Source: Echinometra lucunter (taxonomy: Eukaryota > Echinodermata > Echinoidea > Camarodonta > Echinometridae). From it: a stretch of DNA of 64,000 nucleotides. Each line of letters starts with the position of its first letter. The first letter of the stretch is position 1. The notes under the pieces are model-generated. The model did not search any database and was not told the origin of the DNA. It was given only the letters and a program-made list of their open reading frames with translations. The DNA lies in assembly GCA_029962745.1 (NCBI GenBank), contig CM057169.1, positions 18,299,683-18,363,682 of the forward strand. Direction: 5' to 3'. This document shows, in pieces, positions 34,720-48,900 of the stretch. The translations under genes and the position numbers were made by a program.

Positions 34720-34871
34720 CAAATCTGAGTTCGATATCTCTTCCTGTAATCTTCTAAATAATCCAGCAAAACCTGGAACTGTTCCGTCGGCTGGGGTACA
34801 CTCGTGGAGCTATGAGACCGGAGCTCTCCGATAAATTCGTCCAGCACTGCCCGGGCGAAAGCTCGAAGTAT
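34720..34871 (-). CDS. Candidate coding exon of an unidentified gene
   Basis: On the minus strand a frame is open from 34868 to a donor GTGAGT at about 34719, ending TCAGATTTG. It gives a peptide with amphipathic, protein-like segments (VLDEFIGELRS, LLDYLEDYRKRYRTQ). A stop lies just upstream and no in-frame Met follows it, so the start must come from an upstream exon, or the segment is a leader. A possible acceptor (CTCGCTGCAG) lies nearby. The phase does not fit the LHFPL exon at 19678. I do not recognise the family. It could also be a 5' UTR exon that is open by chance. Confidence 0.35.
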
Positions 34872-35869
34872 TCACTCCTGCAGCGAGCAAGCAGCACAAA
34901 GCCATTTGACCAAATTAATCTGCCAGAGTCACCGCAGCCGAGCGGGTAGCTTTTCGCTTCAGATCAGTGTTCCCACCTGAGCGTTTTCACAACAGGTGCA
35001 TGCATGCTTTCGCATTCTTTTCAGCTAGCTCCTCGAAAAAGTTTCGAACGATAGTTATTGCGCCATCTGTAGTTATATACATTATAGTTCATTTTTTTAT
35101 CATTGAGATACTTCTTGTTAATTCAATGCTGCCCATTTCCTGGTTATTCAAGCTGAATATAGAGATTCATTTGCCCTTTAGCTTCAGACTTCAAATCAAA
35201 ACCCTAACTCTATATTCTTACAAAATAAAAAAGGAGCACTCAAAGGTCAGAGAAATATTTTGACTCATGGGAAGTGAAATCTTAAGGAGAAGGTTGTAGA
35301 AGTGCATGAAGATTAAAGGGGCAACAATTTTCATTCTATCCCTTAGAAAAGTTGTGGAAGGTTTGCTAGCTAGCCCGCAGTGTTGGTCTCATGGGCAGTG
35401 AGTAGGTATGGCAACCCCGACCCATCAGGCGACTGGATGGAAAACTCAAGAAATAATCTACTTTGTTCTTTTTCAGTGATTATTTTATTTTGTTTCTATG
35501 ATGGATGCTTTAAATCCAGTGACTGAAAGATGTTAAAAGGTAGGTAGTTCATACATTTTCTTGAAAAATGTTTTGGTTTATCAAATCAATTAAAATTGTT
35601 ATTTTAAAATCATAATTCTTTTATTCTGTTCTGAAAAAAAAGGAAAGAAGAGAAAAGGCAATCGAGAGCAATCGAGGACCCTTGGAATACTATTATCATA
35701 TACCAAACAAGAAGTGGTAAAATTGCTCCAAAGGAATTTCGTAAAAAGGAAATAACTGAGATAGCTTACAATGTGGGATGTAGAAACAAGATGTTCTCTA
35801 GAAGTACAGGTGTATTTCAAAATTTTGAGAGGACAGAGTTTACATGAGAGAAAGAGAGAGATAAAAGGA

Positions 35870-35897
35870 TAGAGAAAGATAAAGATAAAGATAAATA

Positions 35898-35943
<46 letters not shown>
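35870..35943. repeat. (GA)n microsatellite with GATAAA-rich shoulder
   Basis: GATAAAGATAAAGATAAA leads into about 44 bases of pure GA (35899-35942). The minus-strand Ser/Leu/Phe-rich frame across it is an artefact. Confidence 0.95.
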
Positions 35944-35947
<4 letters not shown>

Positions 35948-36233
35948 CAAAAAGGAGAAGGGGAGGTGGCTGAAATTATGAAAACAGTAAACAAGTGATC
36001 ATAAATTCATAATATAATCTTTTTACTAGCAGACTCGAAAGAAACATACTCAAAACAAACTGCTACATGTACCTTTATAACTACTTTATTACTCTAATTA
36101 TTTGTTCTCATTTACATAGTTTACACAAAAGTTATTTTTCCTTATTTTTATTCCAAGGTGTTCAAATAGTGTGATTCTTCTCTTTATGAATGTTAGACAG
36201 GTAATGTTTGTAATTAGAATCATATCGAGGGTC

Positions 36234-36450
36234 TAGTGCAACAAAGGGCTATCTGCATTTTTTGCAATTTCGATAAATCTTGAAATAAAGATTTGTTGCA
36301 CTGACACACTGCAGCTTAAGGCAGATGACCATATCTATTTTGGGTGATACCCAGCTGTAGCCGATGGGTTCCCGTTCTCTACTGGATCATTTTAATTTCG
36401 AAATGTCATTTGAATAAAAAATGAAGATAGCCCTTTGTTGCCCCTCAATA
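36234..36450. mobile_element. TIR MITE with CAACAAAGGGCTATCT ends
   Basis: The left end GTGCAACAAAGGGCTATCTGC and the right end GAAGATAGCCCTTTGTTGCCC are inverted repeats. Inner parts (TTTCGA and its complement) continue the symmetry. The target duplication is unclear. Confidence 0.65.
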
Positions 36451-36459
36451 GTTTATTTT

Positions 36460-37360
36460 ATTTTTTTTTTTTAGCAAGACTTCAGGATGAGTAGATGAAA
36501 ACTCTTGAAGAAAAAAATAAGAATTTTAGTGTCCTTATTAAATAGTGCAAGGCTCTCATAATTATGTGATACATTATCAAAATAGCACATGAGGTAATCT
36601 TTTAAATGCTGCTTACTCCTGGATTAAAAAAAGTAACAGGAATCAGTCAGTTGCAAAGATAAAATCTACTTATTTATAAAAATTTCAATTATCTTGATTA
36701 AAAAAAAAATCCTTGAGACTGTTGTTGATGACCTGCAACAAATAAAAAGTTGTCTCTTCTTTCCAAATGAATGTATGAATACTACAGTGTATAGTCAAAT
36801 ATGGCTGACAGATCAATTATTATGAATGTAAAAACCGTGAACCAAGACGAATTCATATGTCCGAAATATACTAACTTCTTTTTGTAAGAAATCTTACATT
36901 CCAGCTGCGCAGTATTGCTGTATAATCATTCATATAAAAATCATCAAATAACATTTTGTCAGAATATGAAATCAAATTTTCAAGATTTAATTCATGCCAC
37001 CCCTTTGTTCCTGTTTTTTGTCACTGCTGAATTTTTTCCACAAAATGTCAACAGCATAATTTTGCTATAATCGAAATTGCTTAAAAACTTCATTTCAAAA
37101 TACTATTCACAGACCGTTAAAATTATAACTTAGAAACCCCAAGTTTTAAAATTTGTTTAAAATTCCATTGTGGAAACAAGGTAGGTACACATAGAAATGG
37201 GTGCGCCTTTACTGGTGAGAAATACAAATGGCCAATATAAAAGTTACACTTCTGTAATACTTTAAATCTCATCCTCTGTGATGCTTTCACTCGAAATACT
37301 AACTTCCTAATTATATACACAACATACTGTACATATCATATTTACAGAAAGGTTAAGTTC
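36460..37360. other. Intergenic sequence, nothing recognised
   Basis: AT-rich, without exon or repeat signal. Confidence 0.45.
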
Positions 37361-37362
37361 TG

Positions 37363-37526
37363 GGTGCCATCGCATAAAACTTGCTACATGTATTATAGTA
37401 ACTTTGCCATCAATGGTAACTTTCATGGAATACTAGATTTTGATTGGCCGTTGAGCAACGTTACCATGGTAGTTATCATTGATGGCAAAGTTACTATAAT
37501 AGAAAGTTTTTATGCAACAGCACCCT
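37363..37526. mobile_element. Short hairpin MITE
   Basis: About 60-base arms are inverted: GGGTGCCATCGCATAAAACTT at the left, AAGTTTTTATGCAACAGCACC at the right, with ATTATAGTAACTTTGCCATC repeated in inverse inside. Confidence 0.8.
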
Positions 37527-37529
37527 GTA

Positions 37530-39049
37530 CATACTACAGGAGTATTAGTTCTCATAATTTCTCTCGGTGGAGGAGTTTGGAAATCGTATCAAAATACATT
37601 AATGCACAACAAGAGTTCATATAGATTCATGATCACTGATCAGTACTACTGGTAATCAAATCAGATTTTCAAACTCAATAGGGAGAAGTTTAAAGAAAGA
37701 TTTGTAGTTCATAATGAGTGCTGCTTTGAAATGATAGCCATTATCAAATATCTCTCAAGTGATTTTTGTCTTTCATGATAACATCAAATAGATAGAAAGA
37801 ATTCATACGATACCATAGAATGAAATACTCATGCAGAGGGATTATAAAGAAAAGAAGATCAAAAGAAGAGAAAGAGAGTCAATAAGACAAGGGGTGCTTA
37901 AATACTGAATAAGGCAGAGAAAAGGGAATGATGGGAGGGGGGGGTGTACAGAGGGATGAGGGAGAGTGATAAAAAAAAAAAAAAGATCGAAAGAGAGAGA
38001 GAGAAAAAAAATTTGCTTTTTAAAATCAGAACTTATTCATTCATAAAATTTGACACACAGATCCCCTGCTGAAGTTAAAAACTAAAAATTTAACCATCAA
38101 TAATAATAGTGTAGTGAGAAAGATCCTTATCACCATCACGATTTGCCTGTGGTTTCGGGGAATGCCTCACATTCCTCTTGGAAGGTGCATACCTCACCAC
38201 TCTTGCAAGGGAAATAGACATCAATGAACCCACTTATAGGCATCTGTAGTTGTGGAATCAGCTAGGGCTCTACACAAACCATTTTCTGGTAGGGGGTCAG
38301 GGCTGAAATCCCTGGCTCTGTATGTCTGAGCCTAGTGTTAAACTCTTCAATTTGGGAATTTGGACCTAAATTTGGGGGATCCTTTTGTTCAGGGCGCCTG
38401 TAAGAGTCACCCCATGAATTACCAATCGCACTCACATTATCGATTATTCAACCTAAACTGTAGAAAAGGCATACCAATTCCCTAATTCATTTTCAAATAG
38501 AAAATCCGAGAAAGCCCGTGAAAAGCTTGCATATAAGTCTTTTCAACAAGCATGTAGTCACGCTTGGCACCTGAATTGTGAAGGTAATACTGGTTATATA
38601 CATGTTAGCATTCTTTGCTCAACCACCACCTATCATGATATTACCAACTTAGGGAGACATGAGCTTCATATAAAAACGCTCTGTCATTGCAATTTGTCTG
38701 GAAAGTCATCGGTTTTAACATGAAGAAAGAAGGTTCCTATACACCTTTACTTGTGCCAAGGAATATGCTTCACCATTAGAGTTTATGGCAATATACTCAT
38801 AAAAATCCATACATTATAGACAGTTTAACACCTTCCATCAATTTCTGTTGTGCTACATGTAAAAGTCATCCCTGTGATTCTGTACATATCAATGCACTCT
38901 GAATCTCAGTTTTACAAATAAACACTTGAACAAACTTTTCAATGAATCTCCAATGTTATTTTAAAGCATGTTCTCTCTTTATATGTATATGTTCTCTCTT
39001 TACATGTATATGTATCAATCTATTGTAAAAAAAAATGTTATGTTGGAGA
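37530..39049. other. Intergenic sequence downstream of cyclin B3
   Basis: No exon is seen. Contains a G/A tract at about 37935-38000. Confidence 0.4.
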
Positions 39050-39464
39050 TTAACCCATTTGTGACAGAGGTCCACATTTTGTGGTTTGACCTAATAACTT
39101 TTGATGCAGAGCCCTAAAAATTATACCAAATACATGAGCAGAAAGAGCAAAAATTTTACACAAACTGTGCCCATTTTGGTTGCGTCAATATTTGTTGTTT
39201 GATGCTGAAAATTTTTTAAAGGAAAATAAGCATTAAAATCCTTAAATTGGCAATGTGATAGAAAGTTTAAAATCACCATTTTCCCCTGCAAATTGGCAAC
39301 TTTTTGACTTCTCATCATAATTTCTGTCAATTTATATTCATTTCAGATGCATGACGTTATATAAGAAAAATGTAGCAATAAAATAAAAATGTTGGTGTTG
39401 CCAATTTGAAGAATAAAAGCTGATCAATTGAGGCTTTAAATAATTCCTGTCACGAATGGGTTAA
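39050..39464 (+). mobile_element. TTAA-flanked MITE, copy 5 of 5
   Basis: Starts TTAACCCATTTGTGACAG and ends CTGTCACGAATGGGTTAA. Same orientation as copies 2 and 4. It lies about 470 bases beyond the cyclin B3 stop codon and could limit or join its 3' UTR. Confidence 0.9.
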
Positions 39465-39931
39465 TACAGGAACCCTGAGGAAGGGTAAAAAATAGAAAAA
39501 AAAAATGCTCTCTCTTTATGCCATTATATCTGCTATATCTGTACAGGACTATAGCAATAATGATAGCATATTGCTTCAAATGCACAGTAGTATTCAAACA
39601 CACAGGGGATGCATGCATAAAGATTGTTTAGCTTGTGCTGTATTGCATCCAATCTGTCTCTGTAAAAGACTATATCAACTCATCATCAAAGTGTACATAA
39701 TTCAATGAATTTTGCTATCGGCAATCTCATGTTCAACTTAGAACAGCTATGGTGACATCACTTGACACATGTAAGGGAAGGTACTTTCTTCATAAATAAT
39801 GCAGGACTGTCATAGCTGATTCCCGCAATGACGGAGGTTTCCTCAGACGTTTTCATGACAGACGAAGACTATGATGACGGCGAAGCTGGTATTCCATGAT
39901 AAATGATGATGGTGTCATGTTGCACACTGCA

Positions 39932-39983
39932 TCATAGCTCCAGTGGGTCGATGCAAGGGATCTTGGCGACCTCATAGAATAAC
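39932..39983 (-). CDS. CCNB3: Cyclin B3 coding exon 11, stop codon
   Basis: Acceptor TTAATCTTCCAG. LFYEVAKIPCIDPLEL then TGA at 39934-39932. HP.F.EVAKIP is the expected C-terminal signature of cyclin B3. Confidence 0.93.
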
Positions 39984-42900
39984 CTGGAAGATTAAACGGA
40001 ATATGACTGAAAAAGTTGATAAAAAGGAGCCACAGTTACATGTACAGTGGATCCTCGTTACAAAGAACATTGTTATAACAAACTCTCATTATAACAAGGT
40101 AATTTTGCTGGTCCCACTTCTTTGTATTCTATTGTTTATAACAAGGTTTCAATATAAAGATGTAATTTCCTTGGTCCAGAGGAGTTTGTTATAATGAGGT
40201 TCGCCTGTACAAATAAAACACATGTAGTTGCATAAACCCTGAATGGGTATTATCATTTATTAAACTTTGGCATACTGACATTGAAAATAATTTACATCGC
40301 CTTTAATTATAAATAGAAACAATTCAAACACTCCTAACAATAATGAGGGTCACTCAGAAGTATGAATAGAAGTGTAAAAGATAAAATAAAAAAATTGAAA
40401 AAAAAAAGCTCTACAGTCATCAGCCAATCCAATCAATTTTTTCCAATCCAATCAATATGTTCAATAAAATTGACGAAAAAGAAAAAAATCAAAATTCTAC
40501 ACTTCGGAGATATCACTTTTCTCATTTCCTCACATCTTTTTTTTTTCTTTAAACTTTGAGCTTATCATTCTGCAGCTACAGAGCATAAAGTGTTTGGTTT
40601 TAAATTTCAATCAACATCATAATTCATTTTCTATGGACATCAACTAGCAAGTTCCTGGATAATGCCTCACTAAAACGAAATAGGGACGATCTTTACACAA
40701 CTTCCGATAGGCTTTCATAGATGCTCAAGGATCTTCGGTATACGTCCTGGATCTGTCCAAGTAACTCTTTTATAAGTGCTATGGATCTCCTGGAAGGAAC
40801 ATACTCATGAATACTATTGCAAATCCCTTTTTATTAGCTTTCTAAGCAAATTATGGTCATCCATTAGTTGGGGTCGCATTAAACTACCTCAGATCATCTA
40901 TATCCCCTTTATCCATATTGCCTGGTAACCTTTATACAACCTCTGATAGGCCTTAGAAGACTAAAGATCCTTGGTATACATATTGTACTGTAAGTAAAAG
41001 TGGTCCAGTCCCTAATTCATGATTGGACCTTTTTTGTTCGTGGATAACATCAAGAGTATGTGGGAAGTTCTTTGACTGTCCTAGCAGGATGTACTGATTA
41101 CCGCTAAGTATATGTTTTGTCCATCCCTTTTCTTCAGCTTTTGATCCACTTTGTATGGGGTTGCATTCAACTACCTCAGATCATCTAAATCCCCTTTGTT
41201 GATATTGCCTGGTAATCTTTACACAACCTCTGATAGGCCTTGGAAGCCTAAAGATCCTTGGCATACATATTGTACAAGTAAAAGAGGTCCAGTGCCTAAT
41301 TTTGCTCATGCTGCTCCTACACTATGGAACACTATTCCATGTTTTATGAAGGAAGCTTCCACAGTGTTAAAGTTCAAAACCCTTCTCAAGACATTTCTGT
41401 TTAAAAAGGATTTTGAATGAGTTTTGGTCCTGCAAACTGCAACATCTACAGTACAATGTACATTTCCTTTTTCCATTTTCAACCCTCTCTATTAAAGCGC
41501 ATAGAGACACTGCGGTAGTGATATGCGCTATATAAGCACTGTAGTATTAATTAATGACTGGACCTTTTTTGTTCGTGGATAACATCAAGAGTATGTGGGA
41601 AGTTCTTTGACTGTCCTAGCAGGATGTACTGATTACCGGTAAGTATATGTTTTGTCCATCCCTTTTCTTCAGCTTTTGATACACTAGAATGCATACCTTG
41701 GGGTTGCATTCAACTTCCTTTAGGGCGTTTATCAAAATCCCTCCTATTGTTCAAACTATTCGCTCAAGTTCTATTGATTGATTAATCCAAGGCTTTACGT
41801 TGTTCTTATTAAAGGGTATTTTGTACAAGCAACAGGAAACTACAATGTGAGCTAAAGTAAGGGTAGAAAGGCAAAACTTTGGAAGTGCATGGAGACACTA
41901 TAAATTGATATCTCCATATGACTGCAGTTGCTTCAATAATGAACCTTACTATTACAATAGATACTTATTCTCAGTAATCACTGATTTTGTTTTGCTGAAT
42001 TTTACCAAGGCTTAGGACTGGCTATCTAATCTTTACCCAATAACTGCATAATGCCTGAAAGTGAATTTGGTCAATAATTAATATGGCAAAAAATACTTCA
42101 TCAGACCCGTTTCCATGACTTTGCATATGGTAACGACTGGACTGCATTGGAGCATTTAATATGGAACTAGTATTCCTTGAAACTTAAAAACTGACAGAAG
42201 GCTACACTTACGGATGCGAGTATTTATTACGGACAGTGGCAAGTTGTTTGTTAGGTGGTCTGTTCAGCATTGAGTTGAGCTGGTACATGCACTGCTTTAG
42301 GTCCTCCTCCTTGTAGCCAGAATAGTGTCTTAAGGTGGCATCCTAACAAGAACAAACAACAGAAGGATATGATGAGCAAATGGCAGGTACGAAAAAGTCA
42401 CATGACTAAAAACAGGAAAACAGAGGAATAGTGCTCAACACATTGAACACTTCAAGTTCACATATAACCAACATTTGTGCATAAGTATTCACGATTATGC
42501 ATCACCTGCACATAAACATGGATCAAAATGGATGCATTTCAAACAATACAAGTAAACTGAGGTAAACTATGGCAGATCTGTGCCATGTCACACTCACTAG
42601 TCTATGGTAATTTGAGAATTTCATGTCAAAGAGTTAATGACTATTTAACCTATAGTTCAGGTTATGGCTTTCATTCATATGATAACTGCTACAAACAATC
42701 ACAAAAAAATGAAAATCAGTGCAATGAAATATACTTTTTTAGTATAATATTACATGACAAAACTTAATAATAGCTCAACACACTGGTCAGAGACTTACAG
42801 AAGCAAAAAAGAGAGATTGATTGTAGAATCAAAGACAAAGGCCCGAATTAATGAAATAGGTTTATACTTAAACCATGATATAAATTCAAACTGTGGTTTG

Positions 42901-45900
42901 AACCTCCATACCTGTAAGCATAGTAAGCGCATGTCCTCTAGTCCCATGGGCAGACAGTAATGAGATAATATATCGATACGCTTATTTACTCTTATTCTAG
43001 TCAACTGCAGAGGTTTAATTGTGTATAGACCATGGTTTGAATAAAATAAACCTCTTTCGGGCACAGAGTTGCAAAGTGAGTATGAGTACAGGACAAAGAC
43101 AGAGACCAGAGATGACAATTTTGTAAAAAGAATTGCAGTATTATAAGGGATGAAAAAAAAAGTTTTTGGGGTGGAATAACAGTATTTTCACCATTTTGCT
43201 ATAGACATGTGTAGTAATACAATTTTGGGAAAAAAAGTATTTTCCATGAAACCTGCAGTATTTAAAAAAAAATTAAAAAACAGGATAAAATACTGCAAAA
43301 AAAGGAACAGTTGGCATCTCTGAGAGACAATGGGAGAAGGACAAATAGAGAGAGTGGTATCTTACCCATGTGCCATTGTCCTTCATCCTGAATGCCAGCA
43401 GGAGAGCTGATGCAGCTAGGAGTGAGTCAGCTACGGTGATGAAGGAACTCTCCATTAAGGACAGCTCTAGGATAAACCTTGCTAGGGTGAGGGTTTCCAG
43501 GGTGGCATGGGCACACTGTACAAAGGAAGAAAACATAACGGTACAACACAATTAGCATGCGCCTGGTGCCACTGACCACTAACCAATTATCCATGTTTTG
43601 TACAATGGACCAATAAATACTACTAAATACCAAAATACTACATACTAAATACTAAATAAAAACCCTGCTGGCAACCAACTGGTTCACTCTTTCTTGCGCA
43701 CGTGCCAGGTGGTCAATAAAAAAAATGTCACTATCATTACTACGAGTAGATATATTACAGTTCACTGAAAATGAATATCTACAGCTGAATTTGGCGACAA
43801 CCTTAGTAAGATATCGATAAAGGTTGCCAGCAACACGAAATAGAAGTTAACCTAGAGCCCTGAAGTACAATCTTTAATAAAATGGGTACACAAATAAAAT
43901 CACTACCATCCTGCAAACGAAAATTCCACAAAATATTTGTATGAAGAAAAAAATTCTGGTGGTACAGTATTTGGAACTCTACATGGGCTACAACCAGTAA
44001 CTGCAGAGTGAAATTGTCAATGACCCCTTGTATTTAGAGACTGGATTATGTCAAAGGCACAAAAGATCATGAAAATAAGCTAAATAGTTAACTTTTCTTG
44101 TGATTGGCCTAAAAAAGAAAAAGAAGATTAAAAAAAAAAGAAAAAAGAAGAAGAGACATATCAATGAAAGACACATGACACGATGTGGTACAATGCACAC
44201 AGAAACAACTGGACAGACAGTTGAAGGGCCATTACCTTTGCATATCTCCTGAGGAAGCGGTAGGAGAGTGGGACACCGAGACAGAAGTTGACCACCCTCA
44301 GCACTTTTCTCTCCATGTCTGTGAACTGTGTGCGGGAGTAGGCATCGTCACAGATGTACAGGAAGTCATCCAGGGCTGGAGGAATACGCTCCTATAAAGA
44401 TTGTAAGGTGCCAAATCCACTTGAAATCAAGCATTCACAAGTATTAAAAAAAAAAAAAATAATTCACAAGTACACGACAGATTGTATATTCAGAACTCAA
44501 CTGGCACAGGAGGGAGTTCAACCCTTTGAATACTACCTTAGAGACGGGAAACTTCAGCTAAAGTGTATTGACAATGTATTCCATACCACAATCTAATTGT
44601 ATCCCAGCAGGCTGCAAACAAATATATTACGTTATATTGCTTTCGCCAAGTATGATCGTATAAACTTTCCCTGAAATTTTGTTAATCTCTTAACTTGTAT
44701 GACCTTAGAACTTTGATGAGATCTTATCATGAAGCTAAAAAAGATTAAGAACTTTGAGCAGTTGAATGAAAGGAATGCAACCAACTTTGTACGCTTGCAG
44801 GAAAATATTGCTTTCAATACGTTTGGAAATTTAACTTTGCTCATCCTCAATCGTACTCACATCAAATTTGCAAGCAATGAAGAGTGATGTGGCCCCGAGG
44901 AGCTGCAGGTGGTCCTTGGCAATCTTGCTTTTGGCCAGGAACATGTCGGTGAGCTTGACGGCCAGGTAGAGCGTCTCATGATTCAGCTCAAAGTTCTCCT
45001 GGACCTCCACCAGCCAGTCGACCAGGACGGATCTCATGTGACGGGTGATGTCCTTCTGCTTGTCGAAGTAGTCATCAATCTTGCAGGAGTCCTGATGCAA
45101 GGAGATAAAAGAAATGCATTGCCAAGACCTAAATCCAACAAACATTTTCCATGTTTGTGTGTCCTTGTATCCTCATGAGGTGTGTAATACGTTGATAAAT
45201 GTAAAGGTAGAATAACAATCTGTCTATTTAGTGGCTTTGGCTTTGATGATCTTCATGTTTGATTCCCATACCGGTATATATTTTTTCTCTTGGCAAAAAC
45301 CTTTGGCAAACTGAATGCACACTGGCAATCTTTCCTCCATAAAGCCCAGCGCAAAATATTTGATCTGTCTGCGACCCGATTTTGGAAAATTTGTTAGAGC
45401 ATTTGATATGAACATTCAGACAGGTAAAATCTTAAAGATCAAAGTTCTAAAAAGTAGTATATACATTTATATATACTACAATCAGAATTACGGGCTACTG
45501 TGAGCCTCCCTCTAGGAACAAAAGCGAATTCACTTCCAAATCATAGTGATGTCATCACAATCTTGCGATCAGGCTTGCATTTGACCAAAATTTTGATTCT
45601 AGTATTCCTATCATTATTCCGAACTTCAATTAAGATAATAAACTTTCATACTTAATGCGAAATGCCATTTGTCTGAAAATCAGGTCGTAGTTGGATTGTA
45701 TAGTGTGCGCAGGGCTTTAGTCATACTTATTGATAATACTGTCACTAAAAATAATCAGCCTACCTCCTTCTCTTTGAGGTATTTGAATATATCTGCAGCA
45801 TACGTTGGGGCTAGATGGGGGTCTCCAAAGTTCTCTGCATCGATGTCTGTGTACTCCTCTATCTCCTCCTCTTCCTCTTCTTTACTCATGATCGCTTCTT

Positions 45901-48900
45901 CCTCCACGACATCAGATTCTAAGGAGATGGCTGCAACCTGTACAAGGGGTCATGAACAGAACACTTGTCATGGACAGAAGACTTGAATTCTCATTTAATG
46001 CACACTTTGGGGCCTTCGAATGATATTTTAATAGGTACCAACTGACAGAAAACGAATGACTCTCTTTACCTTATTTGACTATTTTCCTGATAACAGGGTA
46101 ATCACCAGGGACTTTTTTGTGGCGGTCAGTGAGTTAGTTAAGGGAGAGTTGTCTCAAAATCCGAAAATGTGCAAAAAGCTGATTGCGATGCCTTGGTCTG
46201 CAGGCCAGCTGAGAGTGTGTTGTGTCTTAAAGTTGGGCGCGGGCAAACATATTCATATTTGGGAAGGAGCTGGCTGTGAAATTCTTTGCGCATTTCATAT
46301 AAATTGCTTATGCAATATATGCATATTTTTTTTCACTGAATCTGCCGGCTTAAACCACAACTGCATGCTCATATGTCAATGGCAAAACTAGTGCCGGGTG
46401 GGCGGGTGTGATATTGCACTGAGTGCCGGTCAGTGGTGGCAGGTTCCGATCACTGTAGTGACAATGCTGTCTCATAATGTTGCTTTTGGAATTTTCAAAT
46501 ATCTAAGCAGAATGATATAAATGGAAGAACAGAACATGCATAATGTTTCCATGGACTGTAAGATCATTATGTTTGTTTGACATCAACAAGTAAAATGTAG
46601 CAATGCTCCTTAAAAATATGGAGCATGGTACTACAAACTTAGATTGTATTAGTGATTCAGATCACAGTTCCTTGAAGTTCCTCACAAAGATGAAATTGTC
46701 TTATCATACTTACCGCATCTTTGATCTCAACACTGGGAGATTCGACCACCAGATTCTTCTTATTCATGGATTCCACAAAGTCTGCATCCTTGGAACTACA
46801 GAAATCAACAAGAGAAGGATGCTTAAGTTCAGAGCAAGTGGAGGGGGTGGGATGGAGTGCTTTGATGGCGCAAGGGTCAGTGACCCCTCTTACAAAGAAA
46901 GAGACTGAATGCAATGAATAAACAATGACGATGATGACTGATATTACGATATCATTATTTTCACAGTAGATATTACAAAATAATTAGTGATATTATGTCA
47001 TTGCCAGGGAAAACATGCATTGCGAGTTGAGAGTATCTAATTCCGGAGCCTATTGATTGCCAAATCTTGAATCAATCATGTTTGACAAAACTGCAATGTA
47101 ACCCTTGGTCCATGCCAGTCATGAAAACAGGCCCATGTTCACTACATGTTTCCTGGGTAGATTGATTGATAGATAAGAGATTAACGACACTACCAACACA
47201 TGCGTGTCATATAAGTGTCGGACAGTTAATCTGAAAAGGTTACTATTACACAGTATAAATTACCCTAATGCGACTTTACAAAGTATATGAGCAGGATTAT
47301 AAATTAATATGTTAACTACTTCCCCGGGATAACTTCCCTACTCTTTACAAAAAGAGGAGCAGGTCTTAGAGGAAATGAGGATGAGGAATTTGGACATCTT
47401 GTAAATTCTAGACAAGAGAGAGGAAAGGGCCTATACCTTGTGCTGGGTTTGCTGTCGGGCAAGATGGCCTCCACAGCTCTCTGCGTCTCTGTTCGGGGTA
47501 TCCTCATGTCTTTGGGAGCATTCTCCTTGGCCTTTGGTACGGTCTTGACAGGGATGGACGACTTCAGAGGGGGCTTCTTGGCCAGCCCTTTCTTGGGCTG
47601 CCCTATTATATTTTTACTGCTGAAGGCCTGTTAGAATATGACAACAGCATTACAAAAAGCAAAAGAAAAGTAATGCTGAGCAAATAAAGTGACCACCTCC
47701 TTCAAAGGGAATAAAACAGAATGTACTTGACCAGTCTTCACCAATGAAATATAATCCTCTTGATTCTCCCAAAAACTTATACTACATTATGAGGACATTT
47801 TTTGTGTGTGGGAAAGAATGACATAAATTCATTATGATCAAATGCATAAAGACATATGGGCTGAATTTTTCAATTAATATCATGTAGCAATTTGAAGATA
47901 TTGAATAACCAGTTGAAAATGGTTATGGTTACTTACATTTGTGATGTCGCCAAATGCTGCCCTCTTCTTGCTTGGGCCCTGAATTCCGCTCACTTCGTTG
48001 GATTTCCTCTTGGCCCTGGTGATCATTGGCAATTTGTCCTCCCTTACATGTATCTAATTCAGGAAGAAGGAAAGGTTCAAAGTACAATTATTTGTATATA
48101 ATGATGGGTCATTCTTAATGTAAAAAAGTCGGACATTTTTCAAATTTCAAACTAATGAAAAAAAGAAGTTCATGAGGGGTCTTTTGTCATTGGCTGTGAT
48201 GATTCACATCTCTTTGCTGTCTTATTGACCCATTTCATTGTTTTGGTTTTTTTTGGCCATAGTCCTTCATAAAATTTCAAGAACTAAATTCATTAAGTAC
48301 TCTAATATATTTTCTTTGCTAACTCTAACATTACCTTCACTTCTTGTGCCACTGAAAAATTAACCAAAATATTGGCTAAAGGCTTTCGACATGGCAGCAG
48401 AAGACAAAATAACAAAAGAGATGAACAGCTTACCTGGGCAGCGATACCTCCATTCCTTTTCATATTGAGAGGCATATTGTGTGTGGAAAAATCTCTGAAG
48501 AAGAAAAAATCCCCAAATTTGGTTTGGGTAAATGTACGTTCAACTGTCTGGTAGGCCTTTCTCAGATACAATGCAGTCGGGTCCACGTTGTGCTGTAGAT
48601 ATGAAAAAGAGGTGGAGTTAAAAGTAATTCCTGCATTGATAACAACAAAACAAAGAGTACCTAACAGTGGAAGCTTAATGTAGACTGTACTGAACTAAAT
48701 CAGATGTTGTAAAACTTAGGCAAGTTCTGGTCGTGAGATTGAATTGTGAAAGAAATTGTCTCGAGGTAATTGAGGAAGGTTGATTATAAAGCACTTAAAG
48801 GGGGTACCCAATGCTGAAACAATGTTAGCTCATTTAAAAGAACACGATTTTATTAGCAGAAAATCATCTGCCTAAATTTTTTTAAAAAGTCGTGTTGCCA

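Noticed and set aside
35599..35994. 131-aa frame with Ser-Leu run
   Set aside because: The run is a GA microsatellite read on the other strand; flanking sequence has no family signal.
46056..46391. 111-aa plus-strand frame within cyclin B3
   Set aside because: Lies in an intron on the opposite strand, without a domain or splice support.
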